Assembly (NCBI GenBank): GCA_026874595.1
Contig: CM049315.1
Coordinates: 3,158,664-3,222,663, forward strand
From: Sipunculus nudus
Lineage: Eukaryota; Annelida; Sipuncula; Golfingiida; Sipunculidae
Length of the DNA: 64,000 bases
Direction: 5' to 3'
Shown here piece after piece: positions 1-11,194 of the stretch (position 1 is its first letter; every line of letters begins with the position of its first letter). Position numbers and translations under genes: made by a program. The notes below the pieces were generated by a model. That model was given only the letters and a program-made list of their open reading frames with translations. It was not told the DNA's origin and made no database searches.

Positions 1-27
1 TGAATCTCCTTATTTCTCTAATTGCAG

Positions 28-154
28 GAGGCATGAAGATGAAAGTAGTAGTCGTTCTAAACATAAGCGCAGCAAAAGGTCAAAGCGTGACCCTGAAGAA
101 AAATCAGGGGATACTTCCACCACTTCCCAGCAGGAGGAGCCAGCAGCTGAGTAG
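28..154 (+). CDS. FIP1L1: Terminal coding exon of a FIP1/FIP1L1-like pre-mRNA 3'-end processing factor (partial)
   Basis: A pyrimidine-rich acceptor ending in TTGCAG at 27 opens a frame of 41 residues closing at TAG 152-154. The first base completes a codon begun in the previous exon. The peptide begins RHEDESSSRSKHKRSK, runs through a K/R/S-rich stretch and ends in an acidic, Q/T/P-rich tail (QQEEPAAE). From established knowledge, vertebrate FIP1L1 ends the same way: an RHE-acidic block, an HK/SKRSK basic run, then an acidic PA-rich tail. FIP1 is the CPSF subunit that bridges poly(A) polymerase and binds U-rich RNA in the nucleus. Only the C-terminus is in the window; the gene enters from the left. 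The tail is low complexity, so another RS/KR-rich nuclear protein is possible. The order of blocks and the end point make FIP1 the best call. Confidence 0.6.
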
Positions 155-577
155 CAGCGAGACCAGACCTGATTGACCTAGCTGTGTTCTTTGTCAGTGA
201 CTGATTAGAACTTCAAAGGCACCAGATGTGGCCTCAGGAATCATGCTTATGGTTCAGCTGGTCACAGAACATTTCATAGAGGAGTTGACTCACAGGATAT
301 TCCTCTTAAAATAATAAATTTTGTGAGTCCAAATGTTACAGACCTCTTGTCAGTCAACAAGCAGTGCAGGCCCGGACAGCTCCTTTGGTTAAGCTCTGGT
401 CATTTCAGCAACAGACACATTTCTGCAATCAGACACTTGTGTACTCCACATGCATTATATATCTGCAGTCCAGTGATATCCAGTTCTTTTGTTTAGACTA
501 TTATAGTCATTATTAAGGATTCAACAAAGAATATATGGACGATATATTGCTTCATATTTTATCCAGCTGCTCTTAAG

Positions 578-666
578 TACAGTGAAAACGGTGTAATAAG
601 ACCACCTGTAGGACTGGCCAAAAGTGGTCTTAATTGTAGGTGGTCTACTAGACAGGTTCCACTGTA
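578..666. mobile_element. Short TA-flanked palindromic MITE (Tc1/mariner-pogo type) in the 3'UTR
   Basis: The ends read TACAGTGAAAAC on the left and GGTTCCACTGTA on the right, that is CAGTG..CACTG inside TA. Inside, AAGACCAC and GTGGTCTT are inverted copies, so the transcript would fold into a hairpin. Length and ends fit pogo/Tigger-like MITEs common in invertebrates; family assignment is inference. Confidence 0.6.
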
Positions 667-915
667 ATTCAAACCATATTCAACTGACCCCCTTATTCAC
701 ACATACAGTGCAGTCTGTGGTACAGTGTGTGTATGAAAAAATATTCACCGTTATATTGATGTAAAGGATTTAAAACTGAATCATTCATTTGGTGCATACA
801 AGTTTTGTTCCTCTCACATCTTGGAGTGAACAACTCTCTTGGACTTTGCCATGTCACTCAGACCTGTAAATTAGTCATATCTGTGAGCCATGTATTGTAT
901 ATTTATAGTAAAGCT

Positions 916-921
916 AATAAA
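916..921 (+). terminator. Polyadenylation signal AATAAA
   Basis: Canonical hexamer about 760 bases after the stop codon, followed by a T-rich then GTG-containing downstream region. Confidence 0.65.
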
Positions 922-944
922 AGAGTCGCTCTTTTATGTTACTA

Positions 945-1675
945 CCTGTGTTTATCTTTGTGATACATATTATTGTGCGCGTGTCCTATTGCAGCTAACT
1001 TGACCCCCTCATGTTGTACACAACACCTTTTCTGGCATACCTCCAGATTTGGCATAATCCAGATTAAGATAATAAAATAAGACCTATAGTCAATTCAGAT
1101 TTTCCAATTAAAAAATTTTTATGAAACCTAAAAGACTAAAAAGTCCTTTTCTCAGTGCCTCCAGTGTTTGATTGGAATGCATTTAAACAGGTTTGTAAAA
1201 GTTCTTTAACATTAACATTTCATTTAACATTAAAGTTTTATTAACATTCTCTGATCAGATTTCATACTCTGTACTTGCCTGTCATGCTGATCATCATTAA
1301 TATTGCCATTAAGAGGAAAAATTTGAATCTGACAGGTCAGAAAGGGCTCCGCAAAAGGCCCATAAACTTAAAATATGCTTAAAAAATGTAATAAAGGACT
1401 GATTACATGCAAAGACAGAAAATTGACCCAGAAAAATAATTAAATATCTGAACCAAGATGTTAGTTCTGAATCAGTGACAGTAGTGTATGAAGGTGAAGG
1501 AGTGAAGCATCCCAAGCAACAGAGGCATATTTACATCTCATGTATTTAACTCTAATCTTGGTCAGCAAATAAATCATTAGGATGGTCCTGTGAAGAACTT
1601 GTGATGTTGAAATCAATATCATCTGGAATCACTGTTATCATCAATGTTATAATCTGGAAACAAATGTTTGGATAG
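945..1675. other. Intergenic sequence, no gene seen
   Basis: AT-rich, with only short open frames lacking recognisable protein character or splice context. Confidence 0.5.
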
Positions 1676-1677
1676 AT

Positions 1678-2030
1678 GGCTCCTGTGACCTTGACCTGTG
1701 ATCCCAAAATTGAAAGGGATCTCCCCTATTTGCAGGTAAGCTATCTATGCAAGATGGAAATTCTGGGATGAAACGTTTGGCTTAAAATGCACCTACAAAC
1801 TTTTTAAAAGATGTGGCTCCTGTGACCTTGACCTTTGACCTAATTACCCCAAAATCGAGACAATTCCTGCTTTAGTATTGGGCCATATATAAGTCAAGTT
1901 TGAAATCCAGATGTCAATCCAAACAGGAGTTATCATACCGAAACAAATTTGTGGACAGACGAACGAACAGACAGATGGATAGACAGGGTGATTACTATAG
2001 GGCACCAGCTTATTCAAGCAGGGCCCTAAA
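1678..2030 (+). mobile_element. Dispersed repeat with GACCTTTGACC motif and hairpin 3' end
   Basis: Two partial units (GGCTCCTGTGACCTTGACC at about 1678 and 1813) are followed by a segment ending in GACAGACGAACGAACAGACA and a hairpin of GGGCACC..GGGCCC type near 2000-2026, then CTAA. A related copy lies at 6051-6250. The layout of a GGAC-like run, hairpin and CTAA fits non-autonomous Helitron-like repeats of molluscs (inference). Confidence 0.5.
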
Positions 2031-2034
2031 TAGG

Positions 2035-2990
2035 TCAAACTTAGTCAAATGTCAGCTTCTCAGTGTGCTCAAGAATAACATAATATCATATTATGAGAAA
2101 ACTAAAATGTCCAGTTTTAAAAGGGCAATTTTTAACAGGAGAGATATGGTATGCACCTAGCCTGCCAAAGACCTCCACCCCCACCCACACTCATGCACAC
2201 GCATTCCCCATAATACATGCATATTTAGAAAGATCAATAGGAAAAAAGTTCAGACCAGCCTCACACCCTCAACCCATGTAACCCATAGAGAAGAAATGAC
2301 TCCACTGAAAAACAATGAAATCAAGTCTCATTGTGTTTCAGTGGTTATGAGTAAACATTGAGACACCATCATTCTCAATTTTATATTTAAAAAAAAGAGG
2401 CAATTTGTCTCATATAAATAATATGATGCAATCATCTCTGGCAATGCAAGTATGCAGAGACAGTGTGCGTGTAATGACACATGTCTAACAGTGTTACAGC
2501 TGGACAAAGATATAGATATTACATTGATTGGGATATAATATTCTATGAAAGCATTAAAATCATAAGAAGACTGGGATTTCCTCTCAGAAAGGCCACTGCC
2601 CCCATATATCACAGTAAATTTAATAATTTCTGACAAATTTAATTGTGTGTTGATTTCTGTATTAGACAGAAACAAATGACCAAGGGGCGGTGAAGCAGAG
2701 CTGATGCTGGAGTTTTAAATCACTGAAATTAATATTGCATGCAATGTGAAAACCACACAACTATATCCATGACAGTACTTAAGAGCTGGTTTGGCATTTT
2801 TTCAGAATTAAAAACAATTTAGAGATAACACATTTTCTACCTTTGAAAAAAGTTATATCACTGCCGTGAGTCTGGGGACCTTATATGAAATACTTTTTAC
2901 GAGTTATTGTGTTAACAATGTGTGTCCATTTGCATGCATATTTGCTAAGAGAGCGCAACCTTACTAGGTGTTCAGTAATGGTTTTTACTT
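2035..2990. other. Intergenic sequence, no gene seen
   Basis: The longest open frame, 115 codons on the minus strand at 2328-2675, has no recognisable domain and no splice context. Nothing is supported here. Confidence 0.45.
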
Positions 2991-2994
2991 ACAT

Positions 2995-5901
2995 AACAAG
3001 TGGCCCATGGGCCATGACGCTCGGCTGAATTCAAGGAATGTTGAACAATGAGCAAAATGACTGCCAGAGTGCAAACAAATCATGAATTTTGTGAAAAGTC
3101 CTTAGAAATGGGTTTCAGTGGGCTTTTGGACAGATGACAACTTCATTTGAAGGTCTCATAAATAGAAAAAAATGCGTTAAAATTTGAAAAAAATACAGGT
3201 AGTGCCACCAGTCTGCAGGAACTGATGAAACACTCCATGATCAATATATATCCAAAGAATCATGGCTATCAAGGCATTAGTTATTCAGATACTGCAGCTT
3301 TTGTTTGTATCAAATTTTTAATTATTCTTGGGGGTATTTATGAGCCCTATAGCTTGGAGAATATGGGTAACAGAAACCTAATTTCAGGTTTCCAAGGAGA
3401 TTTTTCATTAGTCTCCCTGGATGTCAAGTAAGAAGATTCTAGGTACAGCAGTTACAGTTTGTGGCATGTGAACAGATGACCACTTCATTTGAAGGTCTCA
3501 TAAATACAGAAAAAATGCCTAAAAAATTGAAAAAAAAATACAGGTGGCGCCACCAGTTTGCAGGAACTGATGGAACACTCCATGATCAATATGCCTGCGA
3601 AGAATCATAGAGATTAATGCATTGGTTATTCAGATACTGGAGTTTTGTATCAAATTTTTAATTATTCTGAGGGGTACTTACTACAAAGGATATGGGTAAC
3701 AGAGACCTAATTTCATGTTTTCACAGAGACTTTTCATGAACCTCCCTTGATGTCAAGTTAGAAGAATCTAGGTCCAGTGGTTACGATTTGTGCCCTGTAA
3801 CAGATGACAGTTTAACAGATGACAGTTTCTTTGAAGGTCTCAAAAATAAAGAAAAAAATTCATAAAAATTGAATAAAGAATACAGATGGCGCCACCAGTT
3901 TGCAGGAACTGATGGAACATCCCATGATCAATATTCATGCAAAGAATCATGGTGATCAATGCAGTAGTTATTCAGAGACTTGAGCTTTTGTATCAAATTT
4001 TGCATTATTCTGGGGGGTACTTCGGAGCCCCATAGCTCCAAGGATATGGGTAACAGAGACCTAATTTCAGGTTTTCAAAGAGATTCTTCATGGACCTCCC
4101 TGGATATTAAGTTTGAAGATTCCAGGTCCAGTGGTTACGATTTGTGCCCTGTTAACAGATGACAGTTTCATTGAGGTTTGAAAAAAAAGAGAAAAAAATT
4201 TTCAAAAGTTTGCAAAAATACAGGTGGCGCCACCAGTCTGCAGGAAGTGATGGAACATCCCATGATCAATATTCATTCAAAGAATCTTGGTGATCAATGC
4301 AGTGGTTATTCAGATACTTGAGCTTTTGTATCAAATTTTGCATTATTCTGGGGGATACTTCAGAGCCCCATAGCTCTGAGGTTTTGGGTAACAGAGACCT
4401 AATTTTCAGTTTCCAAGAAGACTTTTCATTGGCCTCTCAGCATGTCAAGAAAGAAGATTCTAGGTCCGGCCGTTATGATTTGTGCCCTGTTATCAGATAA
4501 CCCAATCTTTTAAGGTATCAAAAATAGAGAAAGAAAATTGTAAAATATAGAAAAAATACAGGTGGCGCCACCAGTCTGCAGAAACCGATGTAACACTCCA
4601 TGATCAATATCCATGCAAAGAATCATGGTGATCAATGCATTAGTTGTTCAGATATTTGAGTTTTTGTATAAAATTTGCATTATTCTGGGGGATACTTCAG
4701 AGCCCCATAGCTCTGAGGTTTTGGGTAACAGAGACCTAATTTTTAGTTTCCAAGAAGACTTTTCATTTGCCTCTCTGCATGTCAAGAAAGAAGATTCTAG
4801 GTCCGGCCGTTATGATTTGTGCCCTGTTATCAGATAACCAAATTTTTTAAGGTATCAAAAATAGAGAAAGAAAATTGTAAAATATAGAAAAAATACAGGT
4901 GGCGCCACCGGTCTGCAGAAACTGATGGAACACTCCATGATCAATATCCATGCAAAGAATCATGGTGATCAATGCATCAGTTGTTCAAATATTTGAGTTT
5001 TTGTATCAAATTTTCATTATTCTGGGGGGTACTTCAGAGCCCCATAGCTTGAAGAATCTGGGTAACAGAGACCTAATTCCAGGTTTCCAAGGAAACTTTT
5101 CATGGGCCTCCCCACATGTCAATATAGAAGATTCTAGGTCCAGTTGTTATGATTTGTGCCCTGTTAACAGATGACTGCATCTTTTAAGGTCTCAAAAATA
5201 GAGACAAAAATCAAAAATAAAACAGGTGGCGCCACCAGTCTGCAGAAACTGATGAAACATCTCATGATCAATATGTATGCCAAAATCATGACCATCAGTG
5301 ATGTAGTTAATGAGATATTGAAGTTTTTGTATGAAATTTTTCACTATTCTGGGGGGTACTTTGGGGCCCCATAGCTCGAAGGATATGGGTAAAAGAGACC
5401 TAATTTCTGGTTTCCATGGAGACTTTTCATAGGTCTCTCAGAATATCAAGAATGAAGATTCTAGGTCCAGTCTTTACAATTTGTGCCCTGTTAACAGATG
5501 TCCACATTTTTAAAGGTCTCAAAAATAGAGAAAAAAATTCGTAAAAAATTGAATAATAAGGTGGCGCCACCAGTCTGCAGAAACTGATGAAACATCTCAT
5601 GATTAATATGTATGCCAAAAATCATGACCATCAGTGATGTAGTTAATGAGATATTGAAGTTTTTGTATGAAATTTTTCACTATTATGGGGGGTACTTTGG
5701 GGCCCCATAGCTCAAAGGATATGGGTAATAGAGACCTAATTTCAGGTTTCCAAGGAGATTTTTTATGGACCTGCCTGCATGTCAAGTAAGAAGATTCCAG
5801 GTCCAGTGGTTACGATTTGTGCCCTGTTAACGGCCGGACGGCTGGATGGACGGAGAAGGGTGATCGCTATTGCTCAGATGACTTTCAGGCAGCTGAGCTA
5901 A
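2995..5901 (+). mobile_element. Tandem-repeat-bearing Helitron-like element, complete-looking copy
   Basis: The head at 2995-3035 holds a CCATGGG-centred palindrome followed by ATGACGCTCGGCTGA. Then come about eight 338-bp units (3198-5828). A GGACGG-rich stretch at about 5828-5860 leads to a terminal hairpin (GCTCAGATGAC paired with a GCAGCTGAGC arm) and CTAA at 5898-5901. The reverse-orientation copy at 44599-46342 has the same head and tail. Head, array, GGAC run and hairpin-CTAA resemble bivalve pearl/Helentron-associated elements (established class; membership inferred). No Rep/helicase gene is present, so it is non-autonomous. Confidence 0.6.
3198..5828 (+). repeat. Tandem array of about eight 338-bp units
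   Basis: Units start at GGTGGCGCCACC or close variants near 3198, 3543, 3885, 4223, 4561, 4898, 5225 and 5560, spaced 327-345 bases. Each carries a CAGTCTGCAGGAACTGATG-like block, a CATGATCAATAT block, an ATTCTGGGGGGTACTT block and ends at TTTGTGCCCTGTTAACAG. Units at 4223-5225 are most alike, indicating local homogenisation. Open frames of 60-74 codons recur in several units. Confidence 0.9.
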
Positions 5902-6050
5902 AAATGGCTGACTACGACCATATATCATGCCTCGTTGCTGTTGACATGAGGACCTGTCCTACTGTCCAGGTGGAACAAACAATTACGGTTACAATTATGA
6001 CTTCAGCCCATGCTGAAAGAGGGACCTAAATTTTAACACCAAACTGTGAA

Positions 6051-6250
6051 TTACTTTTTCGACCTTTGACCTCCGGACCCCAAAATCAATAGGTATCTTC
6101 CATAATTGATGGTTAATAAATATTTCAGGTTTAAACTCAATCCGTCAATCCTAACTGGAGTTATCATCTGGAAAAGAATTTGTGGATGGACAGACAGACA
6201 GACGGACAGGTCGATTACAATAGGGCATCCGCTTTTCAAGCGGGGCCTTA
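6051..6250 (+). mobile_element. Dispersed repeat, second copy of the 1678-2030 family
   Basis: It shares GACCTTTGACC, CCCCAAAATC, the GGAGTTATCAT block, the GACAGACAGACGGACAGG run and the terminal hairpin (about 6223-6249) with the copy at 1678-2030. The loop arms differ by compensating changes (GCATCCGC / GCGGGGC), so the fold has been kept while the sequence drifted. Confidence 0.55.
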
Positions 6251-6366
6251 ATGAGTAATGACACAATAAACATTACACTTACACCATGAAATAATCTTAC
6301 ATATATCTCCATAAAATGCACTATATACATGTAATCATAAGTTCCCAATGGTTAACACATTAAATA

Positions 6367-6940
6367 AACTAGAATACAGGTAGTCGACAAGCGACTACAT
6401 GTATCCGCCCAAATCAGAGTGGTACAGATGAAGTGAGGCATGGATTGAGTGGCAAGGGGAAATAGAGTAAGGTGTGTTGCATATTAGTCTGCTGCCAAAA
6501 AGTGTATGTAGGTTGGACCACCCACCACAAATCCAGAAAGCTGTCCAAGCTGTATACATATGCAAAATTTTTTATGTATATGAGTGATTTTATCCAAAAT
6601 CAGACAAACAGAAGGACTTATGCAAAAATGGTGGCAGGTGGCCCAATCAGTCGAACGGTTCCTGAGATATGAGCTTGGATGTCTGCAGCGTTAACTAGAA
6701 TGTAGGTGGCGCCACCTGTCATAAAATCAAGAAAGCTGTCCAGGACTTATAAACCTGCAAAATTTTAGGCAGTTATTTCAAACCACTACAGAGATATGAG
6801 TGATTTTAGCCCACGGCAGACAAACAGATGGACGCTGTGCAAAAATGGTTGCAGGTGGCCCATCCAGTTCTCCTCACACCTACGCCGCGGTGGCATCCGA
6901 CTGAAAACAGTATCCGCAAAACTCTGTTTTGGCGGATACA
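6367..6940 (+). mobile_element. Repeat element with inverted GTATCCGCC ends
   Basis: The head holds a small hairpin, TAGTCG-ACAAG-CGACTA, then GTATCCGCC at 6401-6409. The tail holds GGCGGATAC at 6931-6939, part of a longer hairpin starting near 6911. Two related internal units each have an AGGTKGvrCCACC box, then AGAAAGCTGTCCAAG-like and TATGAGTGATTTTA blocks. The same head recurs at 29148-29275. Confidence 0.55.
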
Positions 6941-7302
6941 ATTATAGCTGAGATTGTAATTAGCACAAATGATATTGTTTGTCCCTCATATAACCACCAG
7001 TGTGTATACTTTATTTGAAAAGATGATTTATTTTATAAAATTTACTGAATCTTTTATTTTTGTGAATAAAATTAAGCATGTACTGAAAACTCCAATGTAC
7101 AAAACTTTTTAATAGTGATTCAAGAAATAATCTTGAAGATGTCATGTTGTGGCATTATTTTCTTTTAAATTCAGTTTAAACATTTGTGATTTATAAATAA
7201 TAAAATGTGTATGCATAAAATGAGCCGATAGGAGCTATAACTCTGGATAAATAATGATTGCAACTTAGAAATCTGATATTTTATCTTATATTTTCTGATT
7301 TT
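6940..7302 (+). repeat. Dispersed 360-bp repeat, copy 1
   Basis: It aligns over its whole length with the reverse complement of 26640-27001 at roughly 85-90% identity by eye, with small indels. It begins immediately after the GTATCCGC hairpin, so it could be a further module of the preceding element. Confidence 0.8.
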
Positions 7303-10300
7303 TTTAATAACTAATTAGCTGCTAAGTCCTCAAAGTTTTGTCCCAGCCATGCAGCACATGGGTCACTGAAACGGTTGCGTGTCTAAACATTTGCAGTTTT
7401 GCAAGAAGTTAGTCTTTGTGATGAGGAAATGTGTGCTGTAATGTAATTCATGTAAGTAAATTTAAGAAATGTCTGTTTACTTAGAACTCCAGATATAAGT
7501 TTACTACGGTACTGCATATACACAATAAATTATTTCCTATATGATCCAACATGTATGCCTATATATCAATTAATATGATGTACAGATCTTAAAATGGTAA
7601 GAAATATTTTGCTCTTAACCAACAAATTATATCTGCTTATCAATCAGTAGAGGTAAATATATTTTTACTGATAACTGATCATGAAATTCCCAACACCATT
7701 CCATTATGTACCGATTGGTCTAATAGAAAATTTTAATTAGTACTTCACAGAATAATATGGTGGTATTCAGTGAGGGGTGTGTGGAAATATCTGCTTATGT
7801 ATCAAAGTCCTGATGTGGCTTACTTGTGTCTGTACATGGTCTATAACACATCTTATCCATTGTACCTCCTCGTAAGGTGTACTGGGCAAAAAAGAGGCCA
7901 TTATAATTGAGCTTTGATCTTTCTTGTCAAAAATAATATTTATTATTGATTTTGCAATGCTTACTGTATATAACATATGATAACAAATCAATTCACATGT
8001 TACCAATGAACTTTTGTTTAAATACTCAGTCCATTTATATAGATAGTCTTGTTGAAAATTGATTGTATGGTAGTTAACCAAAGGAATTTGTGAAAAGTTT
8101 TTACAGGAGTACACAAACATGATTGCGTGCATGTGGGATGCAATGAGGTCTCACAAATACTATAAAAATTCAGTGGCTCTTCCTTAAGTTGAACATTTTG
8201 TATATGTTCTTTATCAGAAATACAATGCTCATCAAAATATGAAATATCTTGAAGAGTCCTCTGCATGCCTTCATGTGGTGACACCTGGCGGGAGCCATTC
8301 AAACAAGACACATGCCCCCTTCCATGAAACAAGGGTTGAATTTTTTAGCCCTGAGACTTAAAGATCTTATATGTAAGGGTTAATTTTGCTTTTTATTATT
8401 TTCCAGCTAGAGCAGGGTCCATAAAGTGAGAACCAATTGTATGTTTTTAGTTTTATAGCTCACTACATATAGGCCACTTGGACCTTTTTTACCCAAAGGT
8501 ATTTCACTAGGACCTGTCTGGATCCCAAATGCTCACTCTTGAAGTCTCTTCCCCCAACATGCATATACATCTATATATATCATCTTGCATACCCAACTGC
8601 ATACAAATTAAAACAAAGACATCTATCCTGAAAAATTACTTTTTTCTTTAAAGTTCAAGCCCAGTACATGCAGTTCTAGTTATACATCACATGTATCAAC
8701 TTTGTTGGCAGAACCAATTACCCGACTTAGTGAAGTGTGGAACAGAAAACGCCTCCCTTAATGAAGTAACACAAACGTCTTTGTTCCTGATAGCTCGTTA
8801 AGAGCCTCATGGTCAGACCTGTACTCTGAGCACTAATAACCAATTACGCAAACTGACTATAAGCTACTGCATGAATTGTACTTTGTCCCAGTAAGCTGAG
8901 CTGACTTACAGTCTGCTGAGCTACAACAATCACCCTGTCTATTCAATTTTGATATGTATACACACTATACTTTCAATCAGATGTCAAATGCAGCTGAGCA
9001 CCCTCTGCCGTAGTTAATTTTTAACATTTTATAAGCATCCATGGATACAATTTTAAGAGCATTGTCTCTGGTGAACATTTTACTCTTGCAAGATCATATA
9101 AACCACTGGCATGAGTGACTCTAGTGACAACTTGGCCTGAAACCAGGAAGCTTGTTGTCGAGACCACTGAGCCTACATGTAAGTGAGAACAAAACTGAAA
9201 AGTGGTAAATTACATCATCAATATATGTATATTTCAACCATAAAATTACATAACTTTTACTTTAATTTACATTTTTGAGACTTGTCTTGGATGACGTGTT
9301 GCTGCAGCCGATGTGAAATGAAACTTAATATATGGTATACTAGCAAATAGCATATCCAACTAAACTTGTGTAGTAATCTATTCTATATGTTATTTCTTTT
9401 TAAATTGTTTTCTCCATTATATATTTTGTCATCTCCCGTATATTTGTAGTTATCTCTTAACTACTTCCCATTGGTTTTTGATGTGGTACACTGTACTTGT
9501 ATTATTAGATGAGCTTACAACTTTAAACAATGACAAGATAAACTTAATATTAAATCAAGGTATAAAGAGTGTCATATTATCTTGAATTCTCATAATGACA
9601 GCAGTCTGTCATGTTAATGAAACAAATGAGATATACTGCTGCACTAATTGTGTACATCATCCTTAGAACAGCTAATTATACTTAATATGTAAACATCAGT
9701 ATTACAAATTCACCTATTGCTGCAAACTCAGAATTATCTCTATACCTTGTGCCGTCTTTCTGCATTATCATAAATGTCACTATTCCAAGCGCAGCCTTTT
9801 TTTCAAATGTGCATGATGAACCTACTAAATAGTTTTTAGAAATGGTCATTTTTCAGGCAGGCAGGCAATTTACAAAGCACCATACTGCATTATTCCTTAC
9901 TTTGTCCAGAATTCCATCAATCTCACGAAATCAACAGTAGAAGCCCTCTGTAAACAATGCAGTACTCTCTAGTCATATTATTATGCTGATATCCTCCCAA
10001 ACTTGGTTATGTTTTCATCTTCATATGTTTGCAGGTTTAAAGGCACATGTGGCATAAGCACCTGTGGCAGAAGCAGTACACTCAGTTATATCATTATCAC
10101 TACTTTAAGCTAAGAAAGTATACTAACTACAGATCAAGAAGACTGACCCTCTTCCAAGCATAATTATCACTACTACTACAGTGAAGGGATTAAAATGTAG
10201 TAACATACTTATGCACCTAGCAAACTGACAAGAAACTGTTATCCAAATTAAAAATAAAACAAAAATCCATCCCAGCAAAGTGTTCATTACCGTACCTTTA

Positions 10301-10630
10301 TGTGTCCAAAGCAGGTATAGAAATATGGGTCCCTTTCAAGATAGTCAAGCACACCTATCCTACTGTTGAATGTTTAGAACTAGAGTTGAGCTCTTAGCTC
10401 TGACAGGGCAGTGAGAGACTGTCACATAACAGGGTGAAAACACTGCTCTGCCACTTCATATGAATATCTAAACGTTTCATTCAGTTTCATTTAAACAGAT
10501 TTGCCAAGATTTAAAATGCCACATCTGTGACTTACTACTTTTACAAAATTCTGCTTAACCTATTCAGGAGCCTGTCTGCTGGCATACCCAGCTTTTAAGC
10601 TGTTACTCTTCATACTGCAAGCTGAGCAAG
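7303..10630. other. Region between the two convergent genes, no gene supported
   Basis: AT-rich sequence. A 104-codon minus-strand frame at 8018-8332 has mixed protein-like composition but no recognised motif, no clear splice signals and an uncertain start. The 3'UTR of the TMEM35B-like gene must extend into the right end of this stretch; no canonical AATAAA was found close to its stop. Confidence 0.45.
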
Positions 10631-10659
10631 TTGTCCACAAATATTTTAGTGTCACCGCT

Positions 10660-10950
10660 TCATTCTTCTTTGTCCTTCCTGGAGTCCATTTTTTTATACA
10701 GCCAAGACAACGTAACAAAGAAGGTCAACGGGACTACAGTCTGTCCATATTTTCCGAGACGCCACAAAGTGAAAAATGCTCCAGTCATGATGAACATACA
10801 CCCCATACTGCTGTAACGTTTAACAATCCGCGGACCAAGCAGGAGACCCATTCCAAGTAGGACTTCAGCCACACCCACCGCCTGGCGGAACATGTCAGGG
10901 TCTGGAGGGTTCAATGGAAAGACGGACGCATAATCCTTGAAATCCTTCAC
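10660..10950 (-). CDS. TMEM35B: TMEM35B-like (DoxX-like) membrane protein, terminal coding exon
   Basis: The exon begins at 10950 after a TATATTACAG acceptor and reads V K D F K D Y A S V F P L, closing with a TGA whose last base is 10660. It gives residues 40-135 of a 135-residue protein. The blocks ASVFPL..PDP, RQAVGVAEVLLGMGLLLGP and MTGAFFTL match the layout of vertebrate TMEM35B: AEVFPL, PDP, a G-E-rich helix ending GP, MGAIFTL. Predicted helices are at about 63-79, 86-104 and 110-124. TMEM35 proteins are small four-helix ER proteins; the TMEM35A paralogue (NACHO) is a chaperone for nicotinic receptor assembly. The C-terminus KDKEE fits the KxKxx COPI retrieval pattern. The function of the B form is little known. 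Confidence 0.85.
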   Translation of the reverse strand: MKDFKDYASVFPLNPPDPDMFRQAVGVAEVLLGMGLLLGPRIVKRYSSMGCMFIMTGAFFTLWRLGKYGQTVVPLTFFVTLSWLYKKMDSRKDKEE

Positions 10951-10989
10951 CTGTAATATATTAAAACAGCATGAGAATTTTAAATTATC

Positions 10990-11170
10990 CGGAAGTCATA
11001 AACAAGACCTACAGGTCTTATGCAAACCTGTGCAATGGGAATTACATCAATTATGCTTCCATGCTGGACCGTTACTTTTACTGTACAAATGTGTCATGTG
11101 AATGTACAATGCAAGCACTCGACATTTTGAACCCCAGTACATGCACCAATTACACTATCATCACTGCTTA
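10990..11170 (+). mobile_element. Dispersed repeat of the CCTACAGG / GAACCTGTGC family
   Basis: It shares AACAAGRCCTACAGG..ATGCRAACCTGTGCAATGGG and CATGCTGGACCRTTACTTTT blocks with 33943-34160, and its head with 28978-29020. The tail of this copy is not present; the next array follows directly. Confidence 0.6.
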
Positions 11171-11194
11171 AATACTGGCATGGGTGCACACAAC

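Larger units (their letters stand above)
155..940 (+). other. 3' untranslated region of the FIP1-like gene
   Basis: Non-coding sequence from the TAG stop to just past an AATAAA at 916-921. A T/GT-rich stretch at about 930-962 fits a downstream element, so cleavage is placed near 935-945. A MITE is embedded at 578-666. Confidence 0.55.

Noticed and set aside
2328-2675. 115-codon minus-strand frame
   Set aside because: No domain, signal peptide, splice or promoter context; length is not exceptional given the window size.
3198-5828. CRISPR-like array
   Set aside because: Units are 338 bp without short spacers and lie in an animal genome; this is an ordinary tandem repeat inside a mobile element.
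8018-8332. 104-codon minus-strand frame downstream of the FIP1-like gene
   Set aside because: Composition is mildly protein-like, but there is no homology I recognise, no strong Kozak start and no acceptor. Transcript data could reopen it.
9120-9180. Minus-strand GGCTCAGTGGTCTCGAC..GGTTTCAGGCC resembling tRNA A and B boxes
   Set aside because: Box spacing and arms do not fold into a tRNA, and no SINE body or tail follows.
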